A stretch of DNA of 33,569 nt, from the NCBI GenBank assembly GCA_038205395.1, contig JBBRBX010000065.1:1-33569 (forward strand), read 5' to 3'. The position numbers were made by a program, and so were the translations under genes. This DNA is from Fredericiella sp038205395 (GTDB lineage Bacteria > Chloroflexota > Anaerolineae > Caldilineales > Caldilineaceae). Positions 8,501 to 17,724 of the stretch are shown here, piece by piece (the stretch's first letter is position 1; each line of letters opens with the position of its first letter). The notes beneath the pieces were generated by a model that was given only the letters and a program-made list of their open reading frames with translations, was not told the DNA's origin and made no database searches.

Positions 8501-9829
8501 CTAACCAGACTGCGCTGCAGAGACGATCGAACTGCGCTGCACCAGGCGCTGCAATGGGTGACCAGTGGCCGCCTGCGCAGTCTGAGGCAAAGTAAGGATA
8601 AAGCGGCTGCCCTGGCCGACTCTGCTCTCTACTCGAATCTGCCCGTTGTGCGCCTCCACAATTGCCTTGACGATGGCCAGGCCAAGACCAGAGCCTCCCG
8701 TAGCACGGCTGCGCGAACGTTCTCCGCGGAAGAACTGCTCGAAGATATGCGGCATATCATCCGGCTGGATGCCTTCCCCGCTGTCCGCCACTTCGACCAC
8801 GACACCGGCGCGTGTGGGGTAGGCATGCAGCGTCACACGGCCACCGCGCGGCGTATGGCGCACGGCGTTGCTGACCAGGTTGGCCAGTACGCGGCTGATC
8901 TGGCGGGCATCGATAAAAACCGGATCGACGCCTGGAGCGGCCAACCCTTGAAGGGTCACCCCTTTTTCCTCTGCCATGGCGTGAAAACGTTCAATCGTAT
9001 CGGACATCAGATCGGCAATGGAATTGGGCGAGCGATCCAGCTTGATTCCGCCTGCATCTAGTTGCGCCATATCAAACAGATCATCAATCAAATTGGAGAG
9101 CGCCCCAATATCACGCTTGGCGGTGCGCAGATAGCGCAGCTGCGTCTGTGGATCGTCCACCACACCGTCTGCCAGGGCCTCGACCAAGGCGCGCACCGAG
9201 GTGAGCGGCGTGCGCAGGTCATGGCCGATCCAAGCAATCAAATCGCGGCGTAATTGGTCCAGTTCCGTTTTCTTGCGCTCCGCTTCCTCAAGCTGTGCAG
9301 CCATCGAATTGAAAGAACTTGCCAGGCCTGCCACTTCATCACGCCCTACAACTGCAACGCGCGTACGCAGCCGCCCCTGGGCGATCGCATCGGCGCCGCG
9401 CCCCAACGCCACAATATTATCCGTAACCGCCGCAGAGAGAAAAAGGCCAAAGGCAACGGCAATGCCGCCGGCAAAAACCAGAAGGATTGTGGCCAACGTC
9501 AGATCATGCCCATTCAAAAACATCAACCGTGCTGTCCACCAGACATTGAGAAAGGTAAGCAGGCTGGAGAGCAGATAGCTGCTCGCCAATGTCCAACGCA
9601 GCCGTGGCGACCAGCGAATCCAGCCGAATTGGTAGGCGAGAAAACCAATCAGCACAGAGACGCCCGCCGTGGCCGCCAGCAGCGCAAGCATCGTCTGAAA
9701 CTCGACCAGCGGCGGCGTCATGCTCACCCAGAAGATTCCCAACGCCACCGCCACTGCCAGGCTGCTGCCAACCAGCAGGCGCAGCAGCAGCCACCACGGC
9801 CGGCGTGTATTCTGGATGGTAGTTTGCAT
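8501..9829 (-). CDS. Sensor histidine kinase, HAMP type
   Basis: 442 residues. Four membrane helices span about 14-134 with very short loops outside, so the signal is probably sensed in or at the membrane. They are followed by HAMP (~135-187), dimerisation/phosphoacceptor helix WIGHDLRTPLT with His203, N-box NLVSNAVRHTP, G1 DSGEG, F-box FEQFFRGE and G2 GGSGLGLAIV. All catalytic motifs are intact. The second of two adjacent ATGs is taken because AAGGAG lies about 4 bases before it. It follows the OmpR-type regulator gene by 22 bases, so the two form a two-component pair, and it is paralogous to the degenerate kinase downstream. Confidence 0.92.
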   Translation of the reverse strand: MQTTIQNTRRPWWLLLRLLVGSSLAVAVALGIFWVSMTPPLVEFQTMLALLAATAGVSVLIGFLAYQFGWIRWSPRLRWTLASSYLLSSLLTFLNVWWTARLMFLNGHDLTLATILLVFAGGIAVAFGLFLSAAVTDNIVALGRGADAIAQGRLRTRVAVVGRDEVAGLASSFNSMAAQLEEAERKKTELDQLRRDLIAWIGHDLRTPLTSVRALVEALADGVVDDPQTQLRYLRTAKRDIGALSNLIDDLFDMAQLDAGGIKLDRSPNSIADLMSDTIERFHAMAEEKGVTLQGLAAPGVDPVFIDARQISRVLANLVSNAVRHTPRGGRVTLHAYPTRAGVVVEVADSGEGIQPDDMPHIFEQFFRGERSRSRATGGSGLGLAIVKAIVEAHNGQIRVESRVGQGSRFILTLPQTAQAATGHPLQRLVQRSSIVSAAQSG

Positions 9830-9851
9830 CATTCTCCTTATTCAATTCCCC

Positions 9852-10550
9852 TTATTCAGCGGCGAAACGATAGCCGACACCCCAGACCGTCTGGATATAG
9901 TGGGGTGCAGCCGGGTCCAGCTCCAATTTTTCGCGCAGCCGCCTGACATGCACCGTTACCGTGCTGGCGTCGATGTACTGCGTTTCGCCCCATACCTGCG
10001 CCAACAGTTGCTCACGGTTATACACCTGGCCCGGATGGGCGGCCAGAAAACACAAGAGGTCAAATTCCTTGACGGTCAGCGTGATATCCATCCCGTTGGC
10101 TCGCACGGCGCGCGCCGTCATATCGATCAGCAGTTGATCAAACGTCAGCACAGCAGCGGTGCGTTCCGAACTGCGCTCGCCGCTCTGTGTGCGGCGCAGC
10201 ACGGCCCGCACCCGGCTGACCAGTTCCTGCGGGCTAAACGGCTTGACCACATAGTCGTCCGCGCCCAGTTCCAGCCCTTGGATGCGGTCGGCTTCTTCCC
10301 GGCGCGCAGTCAACAGGATAATCGGTGTATTGCCTTCACTGCGCAGCCGCCGCGTGATTTCAAAGCCGTCGAGGCCGGGCAGCATGACATCTAGGATCAC
10401 CAGATCCGGCATAGCGGCCGTTAATTCCTGCAAGGCGGATTTGCCATCGACGGCCACGCGTACGCTGTAGCCCGCACGCGCAAGATAAAGGACGACCACT
10501 TCCTGAATGCTCGGCTCATCATCGACGACAAGAATGGTGGGATTGCTCAT
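9852..10550 (-). CDS. OmpR/PhoB-family response regulator
   Basis: 232 residues: receiver domain 1-120 with acidic pair DD (10-11), phosphoacceptor Asp54 in VILDVMLPG and Lys in DDYVVKPFSP, then a C-terminal winged-helix DNA-binding domain (about 135-230) ending in HYIQTVWGVGYRF. It is cytoplasmic and should be phosphorylated by the kinase encoded next. Its ATG overlaps the stop codon of the MFS gene (ATGA), so it is translationally coupled to the transporter. The operon order (translocase, transporter, regulator, kinase, pseudokinase) suggests that the transporter may be a target or an accessory sensor. Confidence 0.95.
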   Translation of the reverse strand: MSNPTILVVDDEPSIQEVVVLYLARAGYSVRVAVDGKSALQELTAAMPDLVILDVMLPGLDGFEITRRLRSEGNTPIILLTARREEADRIQGLELGADDYVVKPFSPQELVSRVRAVLRRTQSGERSSERTAAVLTFDQLLIDMTARAVRANGMDITLTVKEFDLLCFLAAHPGQVYNREQLLAQVWGETQYIDASTVTVHVRRLREKLELDPAAPHYIQTVWGVGYRFAAE

Positions 10551-11752
10551 GCTTCACGCACAAAAAGGAGAACAGTCACAAGCGCAGCGGCCACAACGGC
10601 AGCCGACAGCCAGGCCAGACCGGCCACACCGATGTTGATCAGCAGCCAAGGGCCAGTAAAACCGGCGGCCGTGCCGCCAAGCAGGGCGAACGCAGAACCG
10701 AAGGTCATGGCTTTGCCCCGCTGCGCCGGCGCCTGCTCACTCAACAACGGGAAGTGGCTGACAATGTTGAACTCAAAAAACATACGCGTAACGGCAATCG
10801 AAGCGACCGCCAAAGCGAGGCTGCTGTTAAAGAAAGGCATAGCCAGGTAGCCAAACAGCGAACCGCCGATGCCCAGCAGCACGCTGCGCCGCTTGCCGAT
10901 GCGGTCGGTAAACAGGCTGACTGAGACGCTGGCAGCGAGATCAAAACAGCCGAACACAAAGGCAACTAGCCCCAACTGCGCCGGCCCCAGCCCGTATTGC
11001 TCTTGCAGCCAGACGCCATGCGCCAGAATCACCTGCATCGCCGCAAAATAGCTGAGGCCGCCTGCAAAAATGGTGGCGTAGGTGGAGCGGGCATTTTGAT
11101 CGATGCGGAAGAAAGCCAGCGGCGCCCACCCCGGCGCCGCGCCATCAGAGCGAAGGGGATGCGACGGCGCAGCCGGTGTGTGCGTGGCCGGCATGGCGGC
11201 AAAGACAAACGACATGCCGACCATGCCGATGGCCAACAGGAAAAAAGGCGTGCGCCAACTGGTAAGTGCGATCAGCACGCCAACCAAAGAAAGACCTACG
11301 ATACCGGTCAGCGCCCAAGAATACTCAATCATGCCCAGACCACGTGCGCGGATTGAATAGGCAAGATGGCTGCTGACATACGCCTGCAGATTGGGCACAA
11401 ATGCGCCGGTGCCCAAGCCGGCCAGAATCATTGCCACAACAGTCATCGCCAAATTCTGACTGAAGCCAAGCAGCAGAAACCCGGCAGCATTCAACAGTAG
11501 AGCTACACGAATAACCAACCGGTAGCTTGTGCGGTCGGCAACCGCACCAGTCAGCGGTGAAAAAATACCCATCAGGCTGCGCAATCCAACCAACCGCCCC
11601 AGCGCAATGACATCCAGACCAAGACCGGCAGCGATGACCGGCAGGAAGGGATTGAATATCTGCTGGCCGATGTCAACCAGGAGTTTGGCGCCGATTCCGG
11701 TGCCGATTAAACGCCGAAAGGTAATGGGTTTTTCTTCAGCGACGGATTGCAA
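10547..11752 (-). CDS. Major facilitator superfamily transporter
   Basis: 401 residues and strongly hydrophobic throughout, about 12 membrane helices. The loop after helix 2 contains GAVADRTSYRL, a match to the MFS signature GxxxDRxGRR, and the second half has the partner loop LFTDRIGKRRS. The family moves small solutes or drugs by proton coupling; the substrate cannot be told. It starts 6 bases after the ftsK stop and overlaps the response regulator start by 4 bases, so all are in one transcript. The best guess is an efflux or sugar-type carrier controlled by the downstream two-component pair. Confidence 0.88.
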   Translation of the reverse strand: MQSVAEEKPITFRRLIGTGIGAKLLVDIGQQIFNPFLPVIAAGLGLDVIALGRLVGLRSLMGIFSPLTGAVADRTSYRLVIRVALLLNAAGFLLLGFSQNLAMTVVAMILAGLGTGAFVPNLQAYVSSHLAYSIRARGLGMIEYSWALTGIVGLSLVGVLIALTSWRTPFFLLAIGMVGMSFVFAAMPATHTPAAPSHPLRSDGAAPGWAPLAFFRIDQNARSTYATIFAGGLSYFAAMQVILAHGVWLQEQYGLGPAQLGLVAFVFGCFDLAASVSVSLFTDRIGKRRSVLLGIGGSLFGYLAMPFFNSSLALAVASIAVTRMFFEFNIVSHFPLLSEQAPAQRGKAMTFGSAFALLGGTAAGFTGPWLLINIGVAGLAWLSAAVVAAALVTVLLFVREA

Positions 11753-11758
11753 AGGGAT

Positions 11759-14440
11759 TTACATCCAGAATCTTGATGGCGGCTCAGATTGGTCATCTTC
11801 GCCGGCGCCACCAATAATACGCGGTGGCGGCGACTGGGTCGGTGAGTGGGGCGAATCCAGTTGCGCCGGTGCATTCGCCGGCGCGCTGGGCTGATCCTTG
11901 CTTTTATGCGCTGGGCTGGCTTCCCGATCAGCGTCAATCACGCCCGCTTCCTGGAGCTGCTCGACCAACCGCGCAGCGCGCCCATACCCCACACGCAGCC
12001 GTCGCTGCAGCAGATTGATCGAGACGACGCCATGCTCTTGTGCAAGCTGCACCGCCTCATCAAACAGCTTGTCGCGTGCGTCTGCTGCCTTCAACTGTTC
12101 GATCTGCTCAAAGAGCGGGGGCTGAGCCATAGTTCCACCCGGCACACCCGCCGGCGGCAGCGAAGTGCTGGGCGCTTGAGCCGCCGGCGAGCTGCTCATA
12201 CGGTCGATCCGGCTTGTGTCGAGCAGCGGTGGCTCGCCCTGCTTCGACCCATCTTCGACGTGCAACTGGCTGCCCTCATATGTGCGGATGCCCCGCCAGT
12301 AGCGCACAAGTTTGTTGATCTCGTCGTCACTGAGATAGGTGCCTTGGATACGCTCCAACTTAGAAGTGTCGGGCGCCATAAACAGCATATCACCCCGGCC
12401 CAGCAGCCGCTCGGCGCCCGGTATATCGAGTATAACGCGGCTGTCGATCTGGCTCGTGACGGCAAACGCCACGCGAGCCGGGAAATTGGCCTTGATCAGC
12501 CCCGTGATAACATCAACCGATGGCCGCTGCGTGGCAATAATGAGGTGGATGCCTACGGCACGCGCCATCTGCGCCAGACGGCAGATGTGCTTTTCAACTT
12601 CCTCCGGGGCCGCCATCATCAAATCGGCCATTTCGTCGACTACCACAACGATGGTAGGCAGGGGCTTCTCGCCGCTCTTCTGCAAATGCGCGTTATAGCG
12701 CGCCAGGTCACGCGTGTTGGCCTTGTTGAACAGCATATAGCGCCGTTCCATCTCTTTGACCGCCCAAAATAGGACCGCCGCCGCCTTGTCCACTTCGGTG
12801 ACAACGGGGCTGAGCAGATGCGGAATGCCGTTGTATACGCTCAATTCGACCATTTTTGGGTCTACCATCAAGAAGCGCAACGAATCCGGTGTATGTGTTA
12901 ACAGCAGGCAGGCAATGATCGAATTTATACAAACAGACTTGCCGGAGCCGGTGGCGCCCGCAATCAGCAGATGCGGCATGCGCGCCAGATCCGACACGAC
13001 TGGCGTGCCTTTCACATCCTCGCCCAAGGCAATACGCAGCCGCCCTTTCATATCCACAAAGGTCTCGCTCTCCATCAGTTCCTTGAGACCAACCACGTTG
13101 GCGGCCTGATTCGGCACTTCAACACCGACATAACTTGTGCCGGGGATAGGGGCCTCAATCCGGACGCTGGGCGCAGCCAGGGCAAGCGCCAGATCATTGC
13201 TCAGGGCTGCGATTTTGGCCACTTTAACCTTGATGCGCTGCTGCTCATTGCCGACCTTGCGATCCACGTAGCCGGGCTTGATCAGATATTGGGTAACAGA
13301 TGGCCCTTTGTATGCTCCCTCAAAATCAGCGGGCACACCAAACAACGCGAGCGTCTCCTGAATCAAGCGCCCCTGGTCGCGGATCAATTCGTCGCTGTCG
13401 CTGACGCGTTCCCAGTCGTTGAGAATGGTAGACAGCGGCGGGATTTTCCACTCCTGCAAACTGCCCACAATGCGCGGGCTGAGCAGATCGCCCTCGCTGG
13501 TCGGCTGCGTCACCATGCGCGGCGGCACGGGCGCAGCCGGTGTGGCGTTGGCAGGGACCGGCTTGGCAAAGAAAACGTCTTTCGCGCCGGCTGCCTCCGG
13601 TCGCACCAAATTGGCTGATGCCGGCGGCAAGACGGGTGAAGAATGAGGTGGAAGCAGCGGGGCAGGCTGCGGCTGCGGCGCAAACAGCCGCTTCCACCAC
13701 GGCGCCGTCTCCGTTCCCAGAGCAGCAGAAGGGCCGCCGGGCAGCGCTGGAGGAGGTGCCGCCCGTCCTATAGATGACGAAGGGTGGCCACTTTGGCTGA
13801 TCCAGTCGGTCAGCCAGTACCAACCATCCACCAGCAGCCGATCAGCCAAAAAAACGCCGCCAAGAATAAACAGAAAGGTAACGGCTGCCCACGCGCCGCC
13901 TGAGCCAAGCGTGCCCTGCAGCCCATCCGCCAACAGCAGCCCCATCTGTCCGCCACCCTCGCCGGAGAGAGCGGCAGCAGTGCGTGCCGCCGGCGGCAGG
14001 TAAAGCGAGGCGGAAGCCACTGCCGCCAAGAAGAGAATGCCGAAGCCCACCGGGCGCTGCCAGGACATGTCGGGCATACGTTCAATGGCGCGGATGATAA
14101 GCCATAAACCCAGCACGCCGGTGACGAGGGGAATGCCCCATACGCCATTGCCGACAAGGCTGCGCAGCAGGCCAAGCCAGCTTTCGGTCACATCCCCGCG
14201 GCTGCTTGTCACCAGGCTCAACAAGGTAAAAACAGTGATCAACAGCAGGGCAGCGCCGATGAACTCGCCACGCAGGAGCGTAGATGTCCAGTCAGAACCG
14301 CTAGAACCACTGCCGGACGCGCTGCTGTGCCCGCCGCCCTGGCGGCTCCTGGCGCGAGGCGACTGCTTAGCCGGTGTCTTCGGCGCGGCCTTTTTTGCTG
14401 GTCTGGTGGACTTGCTGGATTTAGAGGCTTTGCTTGCCAT
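11759..14440 (-). CDS. ftsK: FtsK/SpoIIIE DNA translocase
   Basis: 893 residues. A Lys/Ala-rich N-terminus is followed by four membrane helices (about 55-195) and a Pro/Ala-rich linker (~215-330). The hexameric motor follows, with Walker A GATGSGKS near residue 493, Walker B VVVVDEMADLM near 595 and IIATQRPSVDVITG. The C-terminal gamma winged helix (LLQRRLRVGYGRAARLVEQL) reads polar DNA sequences. It pumps chromosomal DNA through the division septum and helps XerCD at dif. The ATG at 14440 (MASKASKSSK) is preferred; a GTG at 14458 would add six residues, and neither has a clear ribosome site. It is first in the operon and has its own promoter. Confidence 0.95.
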   Translation of the reverse strand: MASKASKSSKSTRPAKKAAPKTPAKQSPRARSRQGGGHSSASGSGSSGSDWTSTLLRGEFIGAALLLITVFTLLSLVTSSRGDVTESWLGLLRSLVGNGVWGIPLVTGVLGLWLIIRAIERMPDMSWQRPVGFGILFLAAVASASLYLPPAARTAAALSGEGGGQMGLLLADGLQGTLGSGGAWAAVTFLFILGGVFLADRLLVDGWYWLTDWISQSGHPSSSIGRAAPPPALPGGPSAALGTETAPWWKRLFAPQPQPAPLLPPHSSPVLPPASANLVRPEAAGAKDVFFAKPVPANATPAAPVPPRMVTQPTSEGDLLSPRIVGSLQEWKIPPLSTILNDWERVSDSDELIRDQGRLIQETLALFGVPADFEGAYKGPSVTQYLIKPGYVDRKVGNEQQRIKVKVAKIAALSNDLALALAAPSVRIEAPIPGTSYVGVEVPNQAANVVGLKELMESETFVDMKGRLRIALGEDVKGTPVVSDLARMPHLLIAGATGSGKSVCINSIIACLLLTHTPDSLRFLMVDPKMVELSVYNGIPHLLSPVVTEVDKAAAVLFWAVKEMERRYMLFNKANTRDLARYNAHLQKSGEKPLPTIVVVVDEMADLMMAAPEEVEKHICRLAQMARAVGIHLIIATQRPSVDVITGLIKANFPARVAFAVTSQIDSRVILDIPGAERLLGRGDMLFMAPDTSKLERIQGTYLSDDEINKLVRYWRGIRTYEGSQLHVEDGSKQGEPPLLDTSRIDRMSSSPAAQAPSTSLPPAGVPGGTMAQPPLFEQIEQLKAADARDKLFDEAVQLAQEHGVVSINLLQRRLRVGYGRAARLVEQLQEAGVIDADREASPAHKSKDQPSAPANAPAQLDSPHSPTQSPPPRIIGGAGEDDQSEPPSRFWM

Positions 14441-14485
14441 CACCGGTTCAGGGCACAAAAAAAGAATCGAACAAACGTTCCTGGG

Positions 14486-14514
14486 ATTATAGCACAGCGC
14501 CTAGGCCAGGGCAA
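14486..14514 (-). promoter_or_regulatory. Sigma70-type promoter of the ftsK operon
   Basis: On the minus strand TTGCCC (14509-14514) is followed by exactly 17 bases and TATAAT (14486-14491). Transcription would start near 14479, giving a leader of about 40 bases before the chosen ftsK start. Confidence 0.65.
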
Positions 14515-14621
14515 GCAATGTGGCCGGCGCCGGTATTCGTCAGTTGCCTTACAACGGACCCCTTTCAGCGGGAAATCGTAAGGGAAAAAGCCGACATTTG
14601 TATCTATACTTTACGGGTTAC

Positions 14622-14649
14622 TTGTGAAATAATGATTCCGCTGTACACT
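14622..14649 (+). promoter_or_regulatory. Possible promoter of the nucleoside-hydrolase-like gene
   Basis: TTGTGA (14622-14627), 16 bases, then TACACT (14644-14649), about 100 bases before the start codon. The match is moderate and other AT-rich choices exist (TATACT at 14605). The remainder of the 309-base divergent gap 14441-14749 shows no further recognisable element apart from the ftsK promoter. Confidence 0.3.
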
Positions 14650-14749
14650 TAACTGGTAAAGCAGGCTATACCTTTCATTCTGTTCGTCGTTATTATCATA
14701 GCAGCCAACACAGCACACTTCGGCCACCGGCCGAGAAGGACACCCACCG

Positions 14750-16018
14750 ATGAACAATTCCCACAGACCGCAATTTGCTCTCCGCCGCACGTCTTTGCTG
14801 ACCATGCTTTTGCTGCTGGCGCTCTTGGCTTCCAGCAGCGGGGTCTCGGCGCAAACCCCTGATGTACCGCCCACCGGCAACAACCCTATACTGTTTCTGC
14901 CGCTGCTCACAACGGACGGAGCCAACACCACAGCCGAAGCGGAGGTGGACGCCAGCAAGGCGAAGCCGCCGGCTGTCGTCAAACTGCTGATCGACACCGA
15001 TCCGGGCGTCGATGACGCAGTTGCGCTCACCTGGCTTTTCAGCCAGTCCCGGCAGCCGCTGCAAGTGCTGGGCATCGTCAGTGTAGCCGGCAATTCGTCG
15101 ATTGCCAACACAACCAATAACGCAATTACCATTCTGGAAAAACTGGGGCGGCAAGATGTGCCGGTGGTGATGGGCGCGGCGGCCCCGCTTGCGCAGCCGC
15201 TGAGCAAAACAAGCTATTTCATTCATGGACCTGACGGCCTCTGGTTCTTGGGCCTGCAGAACCCCCATGACCTGAGCAACATTCCCGGCAACGCACCAGC
15301 GTTCTATTGCACCACTGCCGCCGCCAATCCCGGCCTGCGCCTGCTGGCGCTGGGGCCGCTTACCAATATCGCCCAAGCGGTGCAGCAGTGCCCGGACACC
15401 ATGCGCACGGTCGAGCAGTTGGTCATCTTGGGCGGAGCCAAGTTCGGCGGCAACAAGACGCCGGTAGCCGAGTTCAATTTCTGGCAGGACCCCGAAGCGG
15501 CGGACATCGTACTCAACGCCGGGTTGCCTATCACGCTGGTGCTGCTTGACGCCTTTACCCAGCCGACCCTTGATCAAAAAGATCTCAACAAAGTGCTGGA
15601 AAAGGGCAATCCTACAATTCAGTTTCTGGCGCCCGCTCTCCAGCAGTATGTCAACGTGCAATTGACGAATTCAGGCCGCGCCGGCATCCCAGACGCCGTA
15701 GCCGCCGTGCTGGCCTTTGATACACGTGAGGGAACACGGCAGCCGGCGCTGGTCAAGATGGTGGTGGAGCCAAGTCTGGCGCGCGGCCAGTCCGTGATAG
15801 GGCTGACGGCCGGCGAGCGGGTGGCCATGATTGCCAGCGACAGTGAACTGAGCGCTCTGGCCGATCGGGCCTTCGCGGTTCCGCCCGATCCGAATTTCAA
15901 CATCCAATGGGAACTCGGCGGCATCCTCATGCGCTCGCCGGAAAACGCACAAGCCGTCACCTCGGCGCCGGCTACTCTGCTGGCGAGACAGGTCTGGCCG
16001 GACATACGAGCGAAATAA
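14750..16018 (+). CDS. Secreted inosine-uridine-type nucleoside hydrolase-like protein
   Basis: 422 residues. A signal peptide (positive start, hydrophobic 15-30, likely cut after VSA at 34) indicates export. The hydrolase domain begins with the Ca/ribose-binding hallmark DTDPGVDDA (82-90) and has LGPLTNIAQA and EFNFWQDPEAADIV. The family hydrolyses the N-glycosidic bond of nucleosides. The segment where classical members carry the catalytic His (LDVTH) reads LDAFTQP, so that His is missing, as in some divergent groups; the substrate is therefore uncertain. AAGGA lies 9-10 bases before the ATG. It precedes the diterpene genes in the same direction but is separated from them by a hairpin. Confidence 0.8.
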   Translation: MNNSHRPQFALRRTSLLTMLLLLALLASSSGVSAQTPDVPPTGNNPILFLPLLTTDGANTTAEAEVDASKAKPPAVVKLLIDTDPGVDDAVALTWLFSQSRQPLQVLGIVSVAGNSSIANTTNNAITILEKLGRQDVPVVMGAAAPLAQPLSKTSYFIHGPDGLWFLGLQNPHDLSNIPGNAPAFYCTTAAANPGLRLLALGPLTNIAQAVQQCPDTMRTVEQLVILGGAKFGGNKTPVAEFNFWQDPEAADIVLNAGLPITLVLLDAFTQPTLDQKDLNKVLEKGNPTIQFLAPALQQYVNVQLTNSGRAGIPDAVAAVLAFDTREGTRQPALVKMVVEPSLARGQSVIGLTAGERVAMIASDSELSALADRAFAVPPDPNFNIQWELGGILMRSPENAQAVTSAPATLLARQVWPDIRAK

Positions 16019-16040
16019 GCAGGCGTTTTATGCATTCATC

Positions 16041-16067
16041 CAGGATCCGGACAGCATCCGGATCCTG
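16041..16067 (+). terminator. 11-bp hairpin between the nucleoside hydrolase and the diterpene genes
   Basis: The arms 16041-16051 and 16057-16067 are exact reverse complements with a CAGCA loop, 22 bases after the stop codon. No T-run follows. It probably ends or attenuates transcription of the upstream gene. Confidence 0.55.
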
Positions 16068-16124
16068 CCTGACTCCAAACATCCCTGTCCTACACTGCGA
16101 CTTTATCTGGAGGCTCTTTTTACC

Positions 16125-17720
16125 ATGCTGACACACAACTCGGCTGAGACGGAACGCACCTTTCGGCGGCTGCGCATGTTGATCCGCCGGCTTGGCCGCC
16201 ATGGCGGCTCCATTACCCCATCTATATATGAAACCGCGCAGGTGCTGCGCTTTTGTCCACACCATGTGAATAGCGAGCAGGTTATCAACTGGCTCCTGAG
16301 CCGGCAGCAGGTGGACGGTGGGTGGGAAAACCCTGACGCGCCCCTGTATCGCACCGTTCCTACGCTGGCGGCAGTGTTGGCTTTGCACGAACAAGGGCAC
16401 GACAGCCGCGCCCGCCAGGCGCGCAGCGCAGGGCTGAAATTCTTGGCTAAGCAGTCCGATGTAATCGATCCGGACAGCGGGCAGTACTTGCCGGTGGCCA
16501 TCGAACTCATCCTGCCGCGCCTGCTGGATGAGGCAGAGGCGGCAGGGCTGGCCTTGCCCCGCGCGCGCTTCCACCACATCCTTGAACTGAATCAGCAGCG
16601 GCTGGCGCTGCTTGCTCGCCACCCGCCCAAGCCACAGTCGCCCCCCATGTTCTCCTGGGAGGCATGGGGCAACGATCCGGCGCCCGAACTGGTCGGGGAG
16701 ATGGGAGGCGTTGGCCACAGTCCAGCCGCTACCGCCTGGTGGCTGCACCTGGACAAACGCCGGCCCAGCACAAGCGCCGCGCGCGAACGGGCACTGACCT
16801 ATCTTGCCGCCGCCTCACAAGCCGGCGGCGCAGGCATCAGCGGCGTTGTACCTGGGCCTTGGCCCATGAATCGCTTTGAACAGAGCTTTGTGCTGCATAT
16901 GATTGTCATGGCCGGCTTGTCGGGCCGGCATGAACTGGCTGCAGCGCTGCTGCCGCAAGCGATTGACCTGCAGCAGTTGCTTGCTCGGGGCGGCGTAGGC
17001 TTCAGCGACCACTTTGCAGCAGACGGCGATGACACCGCAGCCGCTGTGGCCGTGATGGCGGCGACTGGTCTCCAAGTAGACGGCAGTTTGTTGCTCCCCT
17101 TCCAGCGAGCGGATCATTTTGTGGCTTACCCCTTCGAACTGCACGTAGCGCACACAGTGACGGCACGCGCCACCCAGGCATTGGCGCTGCTCGGCCAGGA
17201 TGTCACGCCTTGGCGAAGCTGTATTGTGCAGTCGCAGCAGGCGGATGGCTGGTGGAGCAGCGAAAAGTGGAACCGCTCGCGCTTGTACGGTACAGCAGTC
17301 GCCATCGCCGGCCTGGCAGATGGCCCGTGCGCCACCAAAACGGCTGCCGCACATACATTTCTGCAGCGCCAGCATGAAGATGGCGGCTGGGGCTGTTTTG
17401 GCCACTCGACAGCCGTGGAAACCGCCTTCGGCATCCTTGCGCTCTGCCGGATTGCCCAAAGCAGCGGCTACCCGCGCGAAGTATCGCAGGCGCTGGGGGC
17501 TGCACAACAATATTTGCGCAGCCATGATAACATCCACCAGTCCAGCGCCCAGCACATGTGGATCAGCAAAGATCTGTACTGCGCCCGCCGTATCGACCAG
17601 GCCGTGATCTTGAGCGCCATGTTGGTGGCGCAGTTGCGGCCGCAGACAGTGTTGCCATCGGCGCCAAGATCGGCGCCAAGATCAACGCCAAATGGCGCTT
17701 TGCACCAGGCGGTACGGTGA
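16125..17720 (+). CDS. Class II diterpene cyclase (terpene cyclase/prenyltransferase alpha-barrel family)
   Basis: 531 residues. The catalytic acid motif of class II terpene cyclases, DGDDTA, is at 300-305. QW-type repeats of the double alpha-barrel fold are seen near residue 61 (QQVDGGW), 370 (QQADGWW) and 415 (QHEDGGWG). Squalene-hopene cyclases share these motifs but are about 100 residues longer; the length fits bacterial diterpene cyclases such as Mycobacterium Rv3377c (~500), which protonate geranylgeranyl diphosphate and leave the diphosphate on. No class I DDxxD site is evident. GGAGG lies 12 bases before the ATG. The next gene is an Rv3378c-type synthase 4 bases later, which strongly supports a diterpenoid role. 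The skeleton (halimane, clerodane or labdane) cannot be read from sequence. No GGPP synthase lies in the window. Confidence 0.88.
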   Translation: MLTHNSAETERTFRRLRMLIRRLGRHGGSITPSIYETAQVLRFCPHHVNSEQVINWLLSRQQVDGGWENPDAPLYRTVPTLAAVLALHEQGHDSRARQARSAGLKFLAKQSDVIDPDSGQYLPVAIELILPRLLDEAEAAGLALPRARFHHILELNQQRLALLARHPPKPQSPPMFSWEAWGNDPAPELVGEMGGVGHSPAATAWWLHLDKRRPSTSAARERALTYLAAASQAGGAGISGVVPGPWPMNRFEQSFVLHMIVMAGLSGRHELAAALLPQAIDLQQLLARGGVGFSDHFAADGDDTAAAVAVMAATGLQVDGSLLLPFQRADHFVAYPFELHVAHTVTARATQALALLGQDVTPWRSCIVQSQQADGWWSSEKWNRSRLYGTAVAIAGLADGPCATKTAAAHTFLQRQHEDGGWGCFGHSTAVETAFGILALCRIAQSSGYPREVSQALGAAQQYLRSHDNIHQSSAQHMWISKDLYCARRIDQAVILSAMLVAQLRPQTVLPSAPRSAPRSTPNGALHQAVR

Positions 17721-17724
17721 TAGA

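Noticed and set aside
9254..9946. 230-codon open frame on the plus strand across the kinase and regulator genes
   Set aside because: It crosses two well-supported genes in antisense and the protein is low-complexity.
14581..14700. Possible tRNA or structured RNA in the AT-rich stretch before the nucleoside hydrolase
   Set aside because: No acceptor stem, no GTTCRA T-loop and no stable fold could be drawn by eye.
16125..17720. Squalene-hopene cyclase
   Set aside because: The DxDDTA and QW motifs fit, but the protein is about 100 residues too short and is coupled to an Rv3378c-type gene, which favours a diterpene cyclase.
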